Assembly: GCA_903828565.1 (NCBI GenBank)
Contig: CAIKMQ010000003.1
Coordinates: 124,001 to 188,000 of the forward strand
Direction of reading: 5' to 3'
Source of the DNA: an uncultured Leptolinea sp.
GTDB lineage: Bacteria > Chloroflexota > Anaerolineae > Anaerolineales > Anaerolineaceae
Length of the DNA stretch: 64,000 bases
In this document: in pieces, positions 1 through 8,107 of the stretch
How positions within the stretch are numbered: the stretch's first letter is position 1
Layout: every line of letters begins with the position of its first letter
Notes under the pieces: model-generated
Databases searched by the model: none
What the model was told of the DNA's origin: nothing
Seen by the model: the letters and a program-made list of their open reading frames with translations, nothing else
Translations under genes and position numbers: made by a program

Positions 1-1
1 T

Positions 2-946
2 GAGAGCATTCGGGCGCAGGTGGGTGATCACCGCGTCCTTTCTGCGGTCAGCGGCGGCGTGGATTCCAGCGTAGCGACCGCGCTGGTTCACCGGGCCATT
101 GGTAACCAGCTGGACGCTGTCTTTATTAATCACGGATTGCTTCGGCTGGATGAACAAAACCAGGTGGAAAAGGCTTTTCGTAAAGGCTTGCAGATGGATC
201 TCATCACCGTGGATGCCCGTGACACCTTTCTTGCCAACCTGCGGGGGGTTATCGACCCGGAAGAAAAGCGCAAAGTGATCGGAGAGACCTTCATTCGTCA
301 GTTTGAGCAGCAGGCACTGCTGCAGGGATCGCCCGATTTTCTGGTGCAGGGCACCATTTACCCCGATGTGGTGGAATCCAGTGCCCCTGAACGCAGCAAA
401 GGCGTGCGCATCAAAACGCATCACAATGTCGGTGGATTGCCGGAGAGAATGCACTTTCAGCTGATTGAACCGCTGCGCTTTTTATTCAAGGATGAGGTAC
501 GCAAGGTGGGTGAAGCGCTAGGGTTACCTCATGAACTCGTCTGGCGACAGCCTTTTCCCGGGCCGGGGTTGGCAGTCCGTTGCCTGGGGGAGATCTCGGA
601 AGACCGATTGGAGAGCCTGCGACAGGCAGACCACATTTTCACTTCTGAACTGGAACGTGCTGGATTATTGAACCTTACCGGTGGAGATGTGGAAAGTGCA
701 TCACAGGCTTTTGCGGTCCTGCTGCCCGTCCGCTCGGTAGGCGTGATGGGAGACCAACGAACCTATCAGGAAACCTGTGTGCTGAGGGCTGTTTCTACGG
801 ATGATTTTATGACCGCCAGCTGGACCCGGCTGCCGTATGATCTGCTCTCCGTGGTTTCGAGCCGCATCGTCAATGAAGTACTTGGAATCAACCGGGTGGT
901 GCTGGATATCACCGGCAAACCACCGGCTACGATCGAATGGGAGTGA
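2..946 (+). CDS. guaA: GMP synthase, C-terminal part (5' end outside window)
   Basis: This is the ATP-pyrophosphatase and dimerisation portion of GMP synthase, which amidates XMP to GMP in purine synthesis. The reading frame is open from base 2, so the gene starts upstream and the glutaminase domain is missing. A GTG at 20 is in frame but is not the start, because sense codons precede it. The PP-loop SGGVDSS lies near the beginning. The later motifs [17 protein letters not shown] and PFPGPGL and the C-terminal end IEWE are typical of GuaA. The stop is followed after 3 bases by the next ATG, so it may be co-transcribed with the membrane protein downstream, although the two have no obvious functional link. 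Confidence 0.96.
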   Translation, partial: ESIRAQVGDHRVLSAVSGGVDSSVATALVHRAIGNQLDAVFINHGLLRLDEQNQVEKAFRKGLQMDLITVDARDTFLANLRGVIDPEEKRKVIGETFIRQFEQQALLQGSPDFLVQGTIYPDVVESSAPERSKGVRIKTHHNVGGLPERMHFQLIEPLRFLFKDEVRKVGEALGLPHELVWRQPFPGPGLAVRCLGEISEDRLESLRQADHIFTSELERAGLLNLTGGDVESASQAFAVLLPVRSVGVMGDQRTYQETCVLRAVSTDDFMTASWTRLPYDLLSVVSSRIVNEVLGINRVVLDITGKPPATIEWE

Positions 947-949
947 CCT

Positions 950-1906
950 ATGAATTTCAGTGAGATACTTACACAAGCTTGGAAGATCACCTGGAAGCAC
1001 AAGGTGTTATGGATTTTCGGCATTCTGGCCAGTCTTGGGCAGGGTGGAGGTGGTGGAAGTTCCAATTCCAGGGTGGATGGCAGCAACTATACCGATCTCC
1101 CGACCGAATGGACACATACATTTACGCAGGCATCCAATTACCTCTCACAGGTGGACTGGTGGATCTGGATGCTGGTGGCAATTGTGTTCATTGTGCTGTG
1201 TTTTGTTCTCTATGGGCTTTCTACATTAGGCGAAGTCGGTCTGATCACCGGCACACAGCAAGCCGAGAAGATAGAAGGAAAGCTTCAGTTCAACACAGTT
1301 TTTCGAATGAGCCAGCCATATTTCTGGCGTATTTTTGCCTTCAATTTACTGGCCGGTCTGGCGATCGCGCTGATGATCGTGCTATTGGTGGCGCCATTGG
1401 TCGGATTGGGGATCCTCACGGACGGGATCGCCCTGATTTTCATGATACCGTTGGCATGCGTTGTGATCCTCCCCGGTTCGATCATCCTGGGTATCGTGAT
1501 GCGGCAGGCGGTCATCGCCATGGTGACCGAGAATCTGGGGATGCTCCCTGGCCTTGCCCGTGCCTGGCTGGTCGTCCGGAAGAATCCTGGTCCGGTGGCT
1601 GTGATGGCGATCATTCTGGCTGTGGGCGGCGGTATCGTTGGTTTCATCATTGCCATTCCAGCCGTACTGGCAGTTACCCCGATAATGGTTCCACTGTTTA
1701 CCGGCTCGACAGATATGCTGGTACAGGCAATCCTGGTTTCCGTGGCTCTGATTTGTGCCTATTCACCGATACTACTGCTGGCTTCCGGCATCTTGACGGC
1801 CTTTACCAGTGTTGCCTGGGTACTGACCTACCTGCGGTTGTCTCGACCGGCTGCGGACCAGACACCCGCAGTGGCTGTGCTATCTGAAACTCCTCCCGGA
1901 ATATGA
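950..1906 (+). CDS. Polytopic membrane protein, function unknown
   Basis: This 318-residue protein has an N-terminal segment rich in Trp and Lys followed by a hydrophobic stretch, a Gly/Ser linker with five consecutive Gly at about residues 32-36, and then about five further hydrophobic segments. The organisation resembles the glycerophosphoryl-diester-phosphodiesterase-type membrane domain families, but I cannot assign it to one. It begins 3 bases after guaA and its last 4 bases overlap the start of the following FHA gene (ATGA), which suggests translational coupling. The two membrane proteins may therefore work together at the cell surface. That pairing is inference; the membrane nature is plain from sequence. 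Confidence 0.75.
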   Translation: MNFSEILTQAWKITWKHKVLWIFGILASLGQGGGGGSSNSRVDGSNYTDLPTEWTHTFTQASNYLSQVDWWIWMLVAIVFIVLCFVLYGLSTLGEVGLITGTQQAEKIEGKLQFNTVFRMSQPYFWRIFAFNLLAGLAIALMIVLLVAPLVGLGILTDGIALIFMIPLACVVILPGSIILGIVMRQAVIAMVTENLGMLPGLARAWLVVRKNPGPVAVMAIILAVGGGIVGFIIAIPAVLAVTPIMVPLFTGSTDMLVQAILVSVALICAYSPILLLASGILTAFTSVAWVLTYLRLSRPAADQTPAVAVLSETPPGI

Positions 1907-3735
1907 GAAAAATTGCCCTGTTGTGCCTGTGTTGCTGCCTGCTGCTGCCTGCCGGGGTGGTTGCTGCTGAGGGTGGAGCGGAGGCTGTTCTTTCTGATCT
2001 GGATATCACCGCCTTCCCGGATGTGTCAGCGTACCTGGATGTACGCAACCCGGATGGTACGTTCATTGACGGGCTGACAGCGGATAGTGTCTCGATACTG
2101 GAAGACGGGCGCAGCCTGCCGGTTACCAACCTGCAGGAGCAGCGGGTGGGTTTGCAGATCACTGTGGCCATCAACGCCGGCCCAACTTTTGCTTACCGTA
2201 ACAACCTGGGTATCACCCGTTATACCTATCTGGAGGAGTATCTGAACCAGTGGGCTGACCGGCAGAAAGAGAACGATCTGGATGACTTGAGCCTGATCAC
2301 AAATTCAGGGATCCGGCAGCTGCATCTGAAAGATGCCCTCACTTGGCAGACGGTATTTGTCTCATATAAACCAGATCTACAGAATGCCGCGCCGTCGCTT
2401 GACCTGTTGGGCCAGGCGGTGGATATTGCACGCGATTTCACGCCAGGACAGCGGATGGAGAAGGCGATCTTGTACATCACCCCCCTGCCAGACTTTCCAC
2501 TGGGTGGGGTCCTGCCAGATGTAATCAGCCAGGCGAACCAGGCAGGGACGCATATCTACGTGTGGATGCTGGCATCGCGTGCCAGTTTTAACGACCCGCG
2601 GGCAGAAGAACTGCGCGAACTGGCAGTGCAAACAGGTGGCCAGTTCACTGCCTTCTCTGGCGCGGAAGAAATGCCAACCATCTCCAGCTTGCTGGAGCCA
2701 TTGCGCTCCACATATAAAGCCAATTACCGGTCCATAGCGAATACGAGCGGACAGCATAACGTAGCCGGTCAGGTTTTGCTCAGCCAGCAGATCGTCACAT
2801 CTCTGCCGGTGAACTATTCCATCACACTGCAGCCTGGGGTACCCGTTTTTATCAACCCGCCGGCGCAGGTCATCCGCTCCACAGCCAAGCGCGGGGAGGA
2901 TACCCTTGGCTCTCTCTCACCGGCATTGCAGCCGCTGGAGATCCAAATGGATTTTCCGGATGGCCATACCCGTAAACTAATTCGGTCAGCTCTGCTGGTC
3001 GATGGCACCCTGGTGGCTGAAAATCAGGTGGAACCATTCGAGCGCTTCAACTGGGATATTCGCGAATTCCGTAAAGAAGGCATCCATTTACTGCGGGTGC
3101 AGGTCACGGATGAGCTGGGGATGGTCAGCGAAAGCCGCGAAATTCCGGTGGAAATTGCGATCGTTCTGCCGGCCATCAACCGCTGGGCGGACTTTCTCAA
3201 TGGCGGCGGTATCTACCTGCTGCTGTTTGCCATCTTTGGGGCGGGAATCGGCGCTTCAATCGGTTTCTTAAAATTACAGAAACAGGGTGGAATACAGGTC
3301 TTTCTGCAGCGTATCGCAAAAGCAAAGCGGCAGAGACCGGCGCAGCGTGTGAGGTCGGTAGCTGCGGTACAGAATCCTGGAAGATATCGCCCCGCCGCTG
3401 AACATTCAGCCGAATTGGTGCTGGTATCACATGATATCGATTCCGCTGCTGGATATAATATCCCCCTGGGAGATCGAAAGTTCACCATCGGGTCAGATCG
3501 TTTCCTGGCGGATGTGGTCTTGAATGGAGTCGGGATAGAAGGAAGGCATACCCTCATTTGGCATGATGTGGAAGGACGTTACCATGCGTCGGATGCTACG
3601 CCGGGGGCTGGCACACTGGTCAACGGTCAGATTGTGTCGGCGGAAGGCAGCCTGCTGAGACCGGGGGATGAGGTACGGGTTGGCCAGGTACTTTACCGGT
3701 ACGAAGAGCACCCGCTGCATACCCGCCCTTACTAG
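1903..3735 (+). CDS. Secreted/membrane vWA-like protein with cytoplasmic FHA domain
   Basis: The 610-residue product starts with a signal peptide (about residues 1-22). An extracellular region of about 400 residues follows whose layout (a Thr/Asp-rich strand, then a helix-rich part around TPGQRMEKAILYITPLPD) resembles a von Willebrand factor A fold. A clean MIDAS DxSxS is not evident, so metal binding is doubtful. A single membrane helix lies near residues 430-455 (LLLFAIFGAGIGASIGFL), followed by a basic stretch. The C-terminal about 90 residues look like an FHA phosphothreonine-binding domain (FTIGSD, GIEGRHTLI, GTLVNG, LRPGDEVRVG). The predicted topology is outside vWA-like domain and inside FHA. 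It overlaps the upstream membrane gene by 4 bases. Confidence 0.75.
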   Translation: MRKIALLCLCCCLLLPAGVVAAEGGAEAVLSDLDITAFPDVSAYLDVRNPDGTFIDGLTADSVSILEDGRSLPVTNLQEQRVGLQITVAINAGPTFAYRNNLGITRYTYLEEYLNQWADRQKENDLDDLSLITNSGIRQLHLKDALTWQTVFVSYKPDLQNAAPSLDLLGQAVDIARDFTPGQRMEKAILYITPLPDFPLGGVLPDVISQANQAGTHIYVWMLASRASFNDPRAEELRELAVQTGGQFTAFSGAEEMPTISSLLEPLRSTYKANYRSIANTSGQHNVAGQVLLSQQIVTSLPVNYSITLQPGVPVFINPPAQVIRSTAKRGEDTLGSLSPALQPLEIQMDFPDGHTRKLIRSALLVDGTLVAENQVEPFERFNWDIREFRKEGIHLLRVQVTDELGMVSESREIPVEIAIVLPAINRWADFLNGGGIYLLLFAIFGAGIGASIGFLKLQKQGGIQVFLQRIAKAKRQRPAQRVRSVAAVQNPGRYRPAAEHSAELVLVSHDIDSAAGYNIPLGDRKFTIGSDRFLADVVLNGVGIEGRHTLIWHDVEGRYHASDATPGAGTLVNGQIVSAEGSLLRPGDEVRVGQVLYRYEEHPLHTRPY

Positions 3736-3737
3736 CC

Positions 3738-3766
3738 TTGACCGCTCCTGCCATGTAGCGTATAAT
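3738..3766 (+). promoter_or_regulatory. Sigma70-type promoter for tRNA-Arg
   Basis: TTGACC at 3738-3743 and a perfect TATAAT at 3761-3766 are separated by 17 bases. The -10 box ends 19 bases before the tRNA 5' end, a normal distance for a tRNA promoter with a short 5' leader. It sits just after the stop of the FHA gene. Confidence 0.8.
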
Positions 3767-3785
3767 CCAACCGCTAAATTATTTA

Positions 3786-3858
3786 GCCCCCGTAGCTCAA
3801 TGGATAGAGCGCCTGCTTGCGGAGCAGTAGGTTGGGCGTTCGAGTCGCCCCGAGGGCA
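3786..3858 (+). tRNA. tRNA-Arg, anticodon GCG
   Basis: The sequence folds as a cloverleaf of 73 bases. The acceptor strands are 3786-3792 and 3851-3857 with one C-A mismatch. The D stem is GCTC/GAGC, the anticodon loop is TTGCGGA at 3817-3823 with GCG at 3819-3821, and the T arm is GGGCG-TTCGAGT-CGCCC. The base pair at the top of the anticodon stem (27/43) is C-T. CCA is not encoded. The anticodon reads CGC (and CGU by wobble). Most bacteria use an A34 (inosine) tRNA for this box, so GCG is unusual. A strong promoter precedes it. Confidence 0.85.
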
Positions 3859-3908
3859 CACCTGGGTGGAGCGGGAAACCGCTCCATGTTTCTTTTAAGT
3901 GGGCTGAA

Positions 3909-4757
3909 ATGAACAATTCTGATATCCAAATACTTCTTACCAATGATGATGGCATCCGATCCCCAGGCCTGTGGGCAGCAGCTGAGGCTCTTTCCTGCCT
4001 GGGTTATGTCACTGTGGCTGCACCGCGTGATCAATGGTCCGGTGCCGGCCGCAGCCACCCGAATCACACCGACGGCAGTATCACCCTGCAAACGCTGACC
4101 GTCCACGGTGTGGACTGGACAGTCTACGCGGTGAATGGAACGCCGGCGCAGACTGTAGCGCATGGTGTGCTGGAGATCTGCCCGCGGAAACCGGACCTGG
4201 TAGTCTCAGGGATCAATTACGGCGAAAATGTTGGTTCCGGAACGACGATCTCGGGTACGGTGGGCGCGGCGTTGGAAGGGGCTGGTTTTGGCATCCCTTC
4301 GATGGCGGTTTCATTACAGACGCATGAATCTTACAACCTATCCTATTCGCGGGATATTGACTTCACCTCATCCAAATACTTTGTGACCCTGTTCGCTGAA
4401 CTGTTATTACGACATCAAATGCCGCAGGATGTGGATGTATTGAAGATCGAGATCCCGGACAATGCCACAACAGCTACCCCCTGGCGTGTGACGCGCGTGG
4501 GTATGAATCCCTACTATCATGCCTCACTACCCAGGCGCAAAAGCTGGGACGAACCTAACCGGATGCAGTACACCATCCAGTTCGATGCGCAGGAGCTGGA
4601 TCCATCGTCGGACGTGCATGCGCTGCGGGTGGAGCGCGTGGTTTCGGTCACGCCATTGACGTTGGATATGACATCGCGTATATCTCTGGAGGACCTGGAT
4701 GCATTTCTCCACAATAGTACAAACAAAGACCAGTCCGGTTGTGAACCCCAGAAATAA
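3909..4757 (+). CDS. surE: 5'/3'-nucleotidase SurE
   Basis: SurE is a metal-dependent phosphatase acting on nucleoside monophosphates and is linked to survival under stress. The N-terminal LLTNDDG carries the metal-binding aspartates. Further family motifs are VAAPRDQWSGAG (metal-binding serine region), VNGTPAQTVAHG and LVVSGINYGENVGSG. The length of 282 residues is slightly above the usual 250-260 because of a C-terminal extension rich in polar residues. The gene starts at ATG 3909, 50 bases after tRNA-Arg. A weak hairpin followed by a T-run lies after the stop. Assignment is by motif and is secure; the physiological substrate is not shown by sequence. Confidence 0.93.
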   Translation: MNNSDIQILLTNDDGIRSPGLWAAAEALSCLGYVTVAAPRDQWSGAGRSHPNHTDGSITLQTLTVHGVDWTVYAVNGTPAQTVAHGVLEICPRKPDLVVSGINYGENVGSGTTISGTVGAALEGAGFGIPSMAVSLQTHESYNLSYSRDIDFTSSKYFVTLFAELLLRHQMPQDVDVLKIEIPDNATTATPWRVTRVGMNPYYHASLPRRKSWDEPNRMQYTIQFDAQELDPSSDVHALRVERVVSVTPLTLDMTSRISLEDLDAFLHNSTNKDQSGCEPQK

Positions 4758-4766
4758 TACAGGCAA

Positions 4767-4787
4767 GCCGGGACCACCGGCCTTTTT
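4767..4787 (+). terminator. Weak intrinsic terminator after surE
   Basis: GCCGG (4767-4771) can pair with CCGGC (4777-4781), and CTTTTTA follows. The stem is only 5 bp, so this is a modest candidate. Confidence 0.45.
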
Positions 4788-4792
4788 AGTGG

Positions 4793-4820
4793 TTGTATTT
4801 TTTACTGTAAATGCTATGCT
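4793..4820 (+). promoter_or_regulatory. Probable promoter for the 4.8-kb membrane-protein gene
   Basis: TTGTAT (4793-4798) and TATGCT (4815-4820) are 16 bases apart. The -10 box lies about 26 bases before ATG 4847, with the ribosome-binding site AAGGAGTG between them. Confidence 0.5.
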
Positions 4821-4846
4821 AGAGAAAATTGTTTAAGGAGTGAAAG

Positions 4847-5380
4847 ATGACAAATAATGAACCTCAGAAAACGGAGGGCGGTAAGCGTCGTTCCGGCCTG
4901 GTAGCCGGGCTGATCTTGGTGGGTGTTGGCGTATTGCTTTTGCTGCAGAATATCTTCTCGAGCCAGGATTTCGGGCTTTTCATTCTGCCATTACTTGGGG
5001 TGATCTTCCTGGCAGCCGGGTTGTATGCCGGCCGGCGCGGATTGCTCATCCCCGGCGGCATCCTGCTGGGGATTGGTGCTGGTGTCTTTGTGACACAACG
5101 GGCTATCCCTGAAATGGATGGTAACCGGGAAGGCGGTATCATCCTCATCTGCTTCGCAGCAGGCTGGGTACTGATCTCACTGTTATCGCTGATCGTCAAA
5201 GATGAAGATGGAACGGATTGGATGCGGTGGCCCTTGATCCCTGGTGGTATCCTCGGCTTGATCGGTGGATTATTGCTGTTGGGAGAGTCTGGCGAAAAAT
5301 GGCTAGATTATTTAGGACAGGGTTGGCCTGTCATCCTCATCCTGGCCGGGTTGTTCCTTCTCTGGAAGCGCCTAAGATAA
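4847..5380 (+). CDS. Small membrane protein with LiaF/DUF5668-like helices
   Basis: The product has 177 residues: a short charged N-terminus (Lys/Arg-rich to about residue 16) and then about six closely spaced hydrophobic helices containing repeated GGILLGIG/GGILGLIGG glycine motifs. This repeated Gly-rich helix pattern is like the short transmembrane modules (DUF5668/LiaF-like N-terminal region) found in envelope-stress proteins, but the soluble LiaF domain is absent. AAGGAGTG precedes the ATG at a good distance. It has its own promoter and a strong terminator, so it appears monocistronic. No biochemical role can be read from the sequence. Confidence 0.75.
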   Translation: MTNNEPQKTEGGKRRSGLVAGLILVGVGVLLLLQNIFSSQDFGLFILPLLGVIFLAAGLYAGRRGLLIPGGILLGIGAGVFVTQRAIPEMDGNREGGIILICFAAGWVLISLLSLIVKDEDGTDWMRWPLIPGGILGLIGGLLLLGESGEKWLDYLGQGWPVILILAGLFLLWKRLR

Positions 5381-5395
5381 CCACAATGCAATTCG

Positions 5396-5434
5396 CACTC
5401 ACCCCCATGCTTCCAGCAGGGGGTGAGTGTTTTT
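5396..5434 (+). terminator. Strong intrinsic terminator
   Basis: CACTCACCCCC (5396-5406) pairs perfectly over 11 bp with GGGGGTGAGTG (5419-5429) across a 12-base loop, followed by five T. It ends the 4847-5380 gene. Confidence 0.88.
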
Positions 5435-5495
5435 AAACACTTATGAGCGAGATCATTCTGCCGTATAATCACGTCACATTCATGGAAAGTAAACG

Positions 5496-6143
5496 ATGAA
5501 GAAAATACCTCTGGAACCTTTTTTTCAGCAACTGACACCGGATGAGTGCAAGGTGGTGGAGAGCCTGGATACCCCAGTGAAGATCGCGCGGTTTTTAGAT
5601 GGTGTGCAATACCCCGGGGGTGAACGAAACCGCAGCATGGTGAATGTACTGCGTGAGCTTCAGGCGCACTGCCTGGATGGTGGGCTGTTCGCGGCGCTGA
5701 TGCTGCATCGCCTGGGGCATCCTGCTGTGATGATCGACCTGCTGCCGGAGCCCGGCATGGATGATGACCACATCCTGGCGTTATTCCGTCAGAATGGACG
5801 CTGGGGGTGTGTCGCTAAAAGCAACTTTACCGGGTTGCGCTACCGAGACCCGGTATATGCCAACTTGCGAGAGCTGGTGATGTCTTATTTTGAGGTCTAC
5901 TTCAATATGCAGGGCGTGAAAACTTTAAGGGGTTACACTCGTCCAATCCATCTGGCACGTTTTTCCCACCTCAACTGGTTGACCGAAGATACAGGAGTGG
6001 ATGCAATCGAAAAATACTTGAAAGGACTGCCGGCCATTCCATTGTTGACTACCCGGATGATCCAGGATCTGACGAACATGGATGAGCGCTCGCTACAGGC
6101 TGGAATGTTCGGTGTCAATCTGAATGGGCTTTATAAAGGATGA
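5496..6143 (+). CDS. Transglutaminase-like superfamily protein
   Basis: This 215-residue soluble protein has a cysteine in QAHCLDGGLFAALMLHRLG and a histidine in MDDDHILALFRQNGRWG. The spacing and context fit the Cys-His core of transglutaminase-like proteins (arylamine-acetyltransferase/transglutaminase fold). A third acidic residue is not obvious, so catalytic activity is unproven. A -10 box TATAAT at 5464-5469 with a weak TTATGA 17 bases upstream could drive it. The gene is followed at 67 bases by a small membrane-protein gene and may share a transcript with it. No signal peptide is visible. Confidence 0.65.
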   Translation: MKKIPLEPFFQQLTPDECKVVESLDTPVKIARFLDGVQYPGGERNRSMVNVLRELQAHCLDGGLFAALMLHRLGHPAVMIDLLPEPGMDDDHILALFRQNGRWGCVAKSNFTGLRYRDPVYANLRELVMSYFEVYFNMQGVKTLRGYTRPIHLARFSHLNWLTEDTGVDAIEKYLKGLPAIPLLTTRMIQDLTNMDERSLQAGMFGVNLNGLYKG

Positions 6144-6210
6144 CGGACAGCAACCGGAAGCTGATTTCTGCGTATGTAGAATGTAATACCAACTGCCTAA
6201 AGGAGAAAGA

Positions 6211-6435
6211 ATGACTACTGATCAGGAATGCTGCAAAGAACATCATTATTATCGTAAGGTGAAAGTGTTCAACCGGGGTGGGTCTCAGGCAGTCTATGGA
6301 CTGGGTTTCATCGGCGCAGCCATATATTATATCAGCCACGCAACAACGTTTTGGCTGGGCGTATTGGGATTCTTAAAGGCATTGGTATGGCCAGTTTTCC
6401 TGGTACATGCCGCCATGACAGCCCTGGGAATGTAG
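6211..6435 (+). CDS. Small one- or two-helix membrane protein
   Basis: The product has 74 residues. After a polar N-terminus containing adjacent Cys and a Lys/Arg-rich patch comes the stretch GGSQAVYGLGFIGAAIYYISHA, then a second hydrophobic segment to the C-terminus. The motif AVYGLGFIGAxxYY is one I associate with small uncharacterised bacterial membrane proteins. AAGGAGAAAG precedes ATG 6211. A perfect hairpin follows about 80 bases later. Codon use and start context look real; function is unknown. Confidence 0.7.
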   Translation: MTTDQECCKEHHYYRKVKVFNRGGSQAVYGLGFIGAAIYYISHATTFWLGVLGFLKALVWPVFLVHAAMTALGM

Positions 6436-6514
6436 ATCGCACGAGTTCGTACAAAACCCGGGTCGGGCGGTGATTCCCGGCAGTACTGGCCAAGTAAAAC
6501 GTACTTAATTGAGA

Positions 6515-6541
6515 AAAATCCTCCCTTCAGGGGAGGATTTT
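6515..6541 (+). terminator. Hairpin terminator between small membrane gene and PLP enzyme
   Basis: AAAATCCTCCC (6515-6525) pairs with GGGAGGATTTT (6531-6541) around loop TTCAG. The T-run is part of the stem, as is common where a terminator works on both strands. The next gene starts 30 bases later. Confidence 0.7.
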
Positions 6542-6570
6542 CAGTCTATAATCAAGGCGGAGGAAAACCT

Positions 6571-7803
6571 ATGACCACACCGCGTACCCATGGCTTCTGC
6601 ACCACCGCCATCCATACTGCCGAACATGAACACCCGAAGCATTCCCATGCATCACCGATCTACCCCACATCCACATTCTCTTTTCCCGATGTAGCTACCG
6701 GGCAAGCCATCTGGCGTGGTGAAGAAGCCGGGCACATATATACCCGCCTAAGCAACCCGAACCTGGAAGCGCTGGCTGAGAAGATCACCGCGTTGGAGGC
6801 GTTCGATCTTGTGCAGCAGAACCCAGACACCCCGCTGAAAGACCTGGCCGCTGGATTGGTGTTCTCGAGCGGTATGGCCGCCATTACCACCACCCTACTG
6901 GCTTGCCTGAAGGGTGGCGATACGGTCATTGCGCAATCCCAGTTGTACGGTGCGACTTTTTCCTTCTTAAAGAATATTGCGCCAACCTATGGCATAAAAG
7001 TAGTTTTGATGAAATCAACCAACCCGCAGGATTGGGAACAGGCTTTCGCGGCGAATCCCGGCGCGCGGCTGGCATACTGCGAATCCCCGTCGAACCCATC
7101 CATGGATGTCGTGGATCTGGCCGCGCTGGCAGAGATCGCCCACCGGTATGGTGCCTGGGCGGCGGTGGATAACACCTTTGCCACTCCGTTCTGCCAGCGT
7201 CCGCTGACGCTGGGGATGGATATTACTATTCATTCCACCACCAAATACCTGGCGGGTCATGGGCAGGTTGTCGGCGGCGCGGTTGTGTCCCGCCATACAG
7301 CTTTTGTCCGCGGAGAACTAACCAAGATGATGCAGACCCTGGGCTGCAATCCCTCCCCGTTTGACTGCTGGCTGGCTGCCGGTGGATTAAAGACCTTCTC
7401 ATTGCGTATGCAGAAACATTGCGATAATGCAGAGATCGTAGCTGCCTACCTGGCGAAACACCCGGCGGTATCTATTGTGCATTTCCCCGGCCTGCCATCC
7501 CATCCCGGGCATGTGGTAGCCGGTAAACAGATGAGCCGTCACGGTGCCATGATCTCTTTCGAACTGAAAGGTGGTTACGATGCCGGCGTTAAAATGATGG
7601 ATCGGGTGAAACTGGCAACCCTGGCTGTTTCTCTCGGTGCAGTGGACAGCCTGATCCAGCACCCTGCCAGCATGACACATTCCAAAGTGTCGCGCGAAGA
7701 CCGGCTGACACAGGGCATAACTGACGGGTTGATCCGCCTGTCGGTCGGTGTGGAAGACGTGGAAGATATCATCGCTGATCTCGAACAGGCAATGGCTGCC
7801 TGA
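6571..7803 (+). CDS. Cys/Met metabolism PLP-dependent enzyme (methionine gamma-lyase/cystathionine gamma-synthase type)
   Basis: This 410-residue fold-type-I PLP enzyme belongs to the family that includes cystathionine gamma-synthase, methionine gamma-lyase and O-acetylhomoserine sulfhydrylase. The PLP lysine is K225 in HSTTKYLAGHG. Other family landmarks are YTRLSNPNLEALAEKITALE near the N-terminus, SSGMAAI, VDNTFATP and SLGAVDSLIQHPASMTHS near the C-terminus. I cannot separate a lyase from a sulfhydrylase by eye; the SLGAVDSLIQHP context and absence of adjacent Met-synthesis genes leave both open. It is bracketed by terminators, so probably monocistronic. GGCGGAGGAAAACC provides the ribosome-binding site. 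Confidence 0.88.
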   Translation: MTTPRTHGFCTTAIHTAEHEHPKHSHASPIYPTSTFSFPDVATGQAIWRGEEAGHIYTRLSNPNLEALAEKITALEAFDLVQQNPDTPLKDLAAGLVFSSGMAAITTTLLACLKGGDTVIAQSQLYGATFSFLKNIAPTYGIKVVLMKSTNPQDWEQAFAANPGARLAYCESPSNPSMDVVDLAALAEIAHRYGAWAAVDNTFATPFCQRPLTLGMDITIHSTTKYLAGHGQVVGGAVVSRHTAFVRGELTKMMQTLGCNPSPFDCWLAAGGLKTFSLRMQKHCDNAEIVAAYLAKHPAVSIVHFPGLPSHPGHVVAGKQMSRHGAMISFELKGGYDAGVKMMDRVKLATLAVSLGAVDSLIQHPASMTHSKVSREDRLTQGITDGLIRLSVGVEDVEDIIADLEQAMAA

Positions 7804-7823
7804 TAGATACCCGGCCAATTGAA

Positions 7824-7853
7824 GCCCGCGGATGAATATGCGCGGGCTTTTTT
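7824..7853 (+). terminator. Intrinsic terminator after PLP enzyme
   Basis: GCCCGCG (7824-7830) pairs with CGCGGGC (7841-7847) across a 10-base loop and is followed by TTTTTTT. Confidence 0.85.
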
Positions 7854-7900
7854 GTTAATTCCTTCCTCCCTTGCCAGGCTTTTGCTGTATAATAAAAATA

Positions 7901-8034
7901 CCTTCGGGGCAGGGTGCGGATCGCATGATCCAATTCCCGATCGGTGGTAACTCGTCAGAGAAGCCCACGAGTCCAGTAATGGACATGATCCGGTGCAAAT
8001 CCGGAGCCGACGGTATAGTCCGGATAAAAGAAGG
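7901..8034 (+). promoter_or_regulatory. FMN riboswitch (RFN element)
   Basis: The conserved six-helix FMN aptamer is readable in order. The closing stem is CCTTC (7901-7905) with GAAGG (8030-8034). Then come CGGGGCAGGGTG (7905-7916), ATTCCCGATCGGTGGTAA (7933-7950), AGCCCACGAG (7962-7971), GATCCGGTGCAAATCCGGAG (7987-8006) and CGACGGTATAGTCCGGAT (8008-8025). A TATAAT at 7888-7893 supplies the -10 of the promoter; no clear -35 is seen. The element precedes a riboflavin-type ABC importer and is followed by a terminator hairpin, so FMN binding is expected to switch transcription off. Confidence 0.96.
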
Positions 8035-8074
8035 ATCAGGAACAGTGTATATTGCCTGTTTGTTTGCCTGCCTG

Positions 8075-8107
8075 CCCCGTGGAATCTGATACACGGGGTT
8101 TTTCTTT
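8075..8107 (+). terminator. Riboswitch expression-platform terminator
   Basis: CCCCGTG (8075-8081) pairs with CACGGGG (8092-8098) across a 10-base loop and is followed by TTTTTCTTTT. It lies 40 bases after the FMN aptamer and just before the permease coding region, which is where the regulated terminator of an FMN riboswitch is expected. Confidence 0.85.

Noticed and set aside
979-1887. 302-codon open frame on the plus strand
   Set aside because: It overlaps the membrane-protein gene in another frame and reads as low-complexity His/Arg/Gly sequence.
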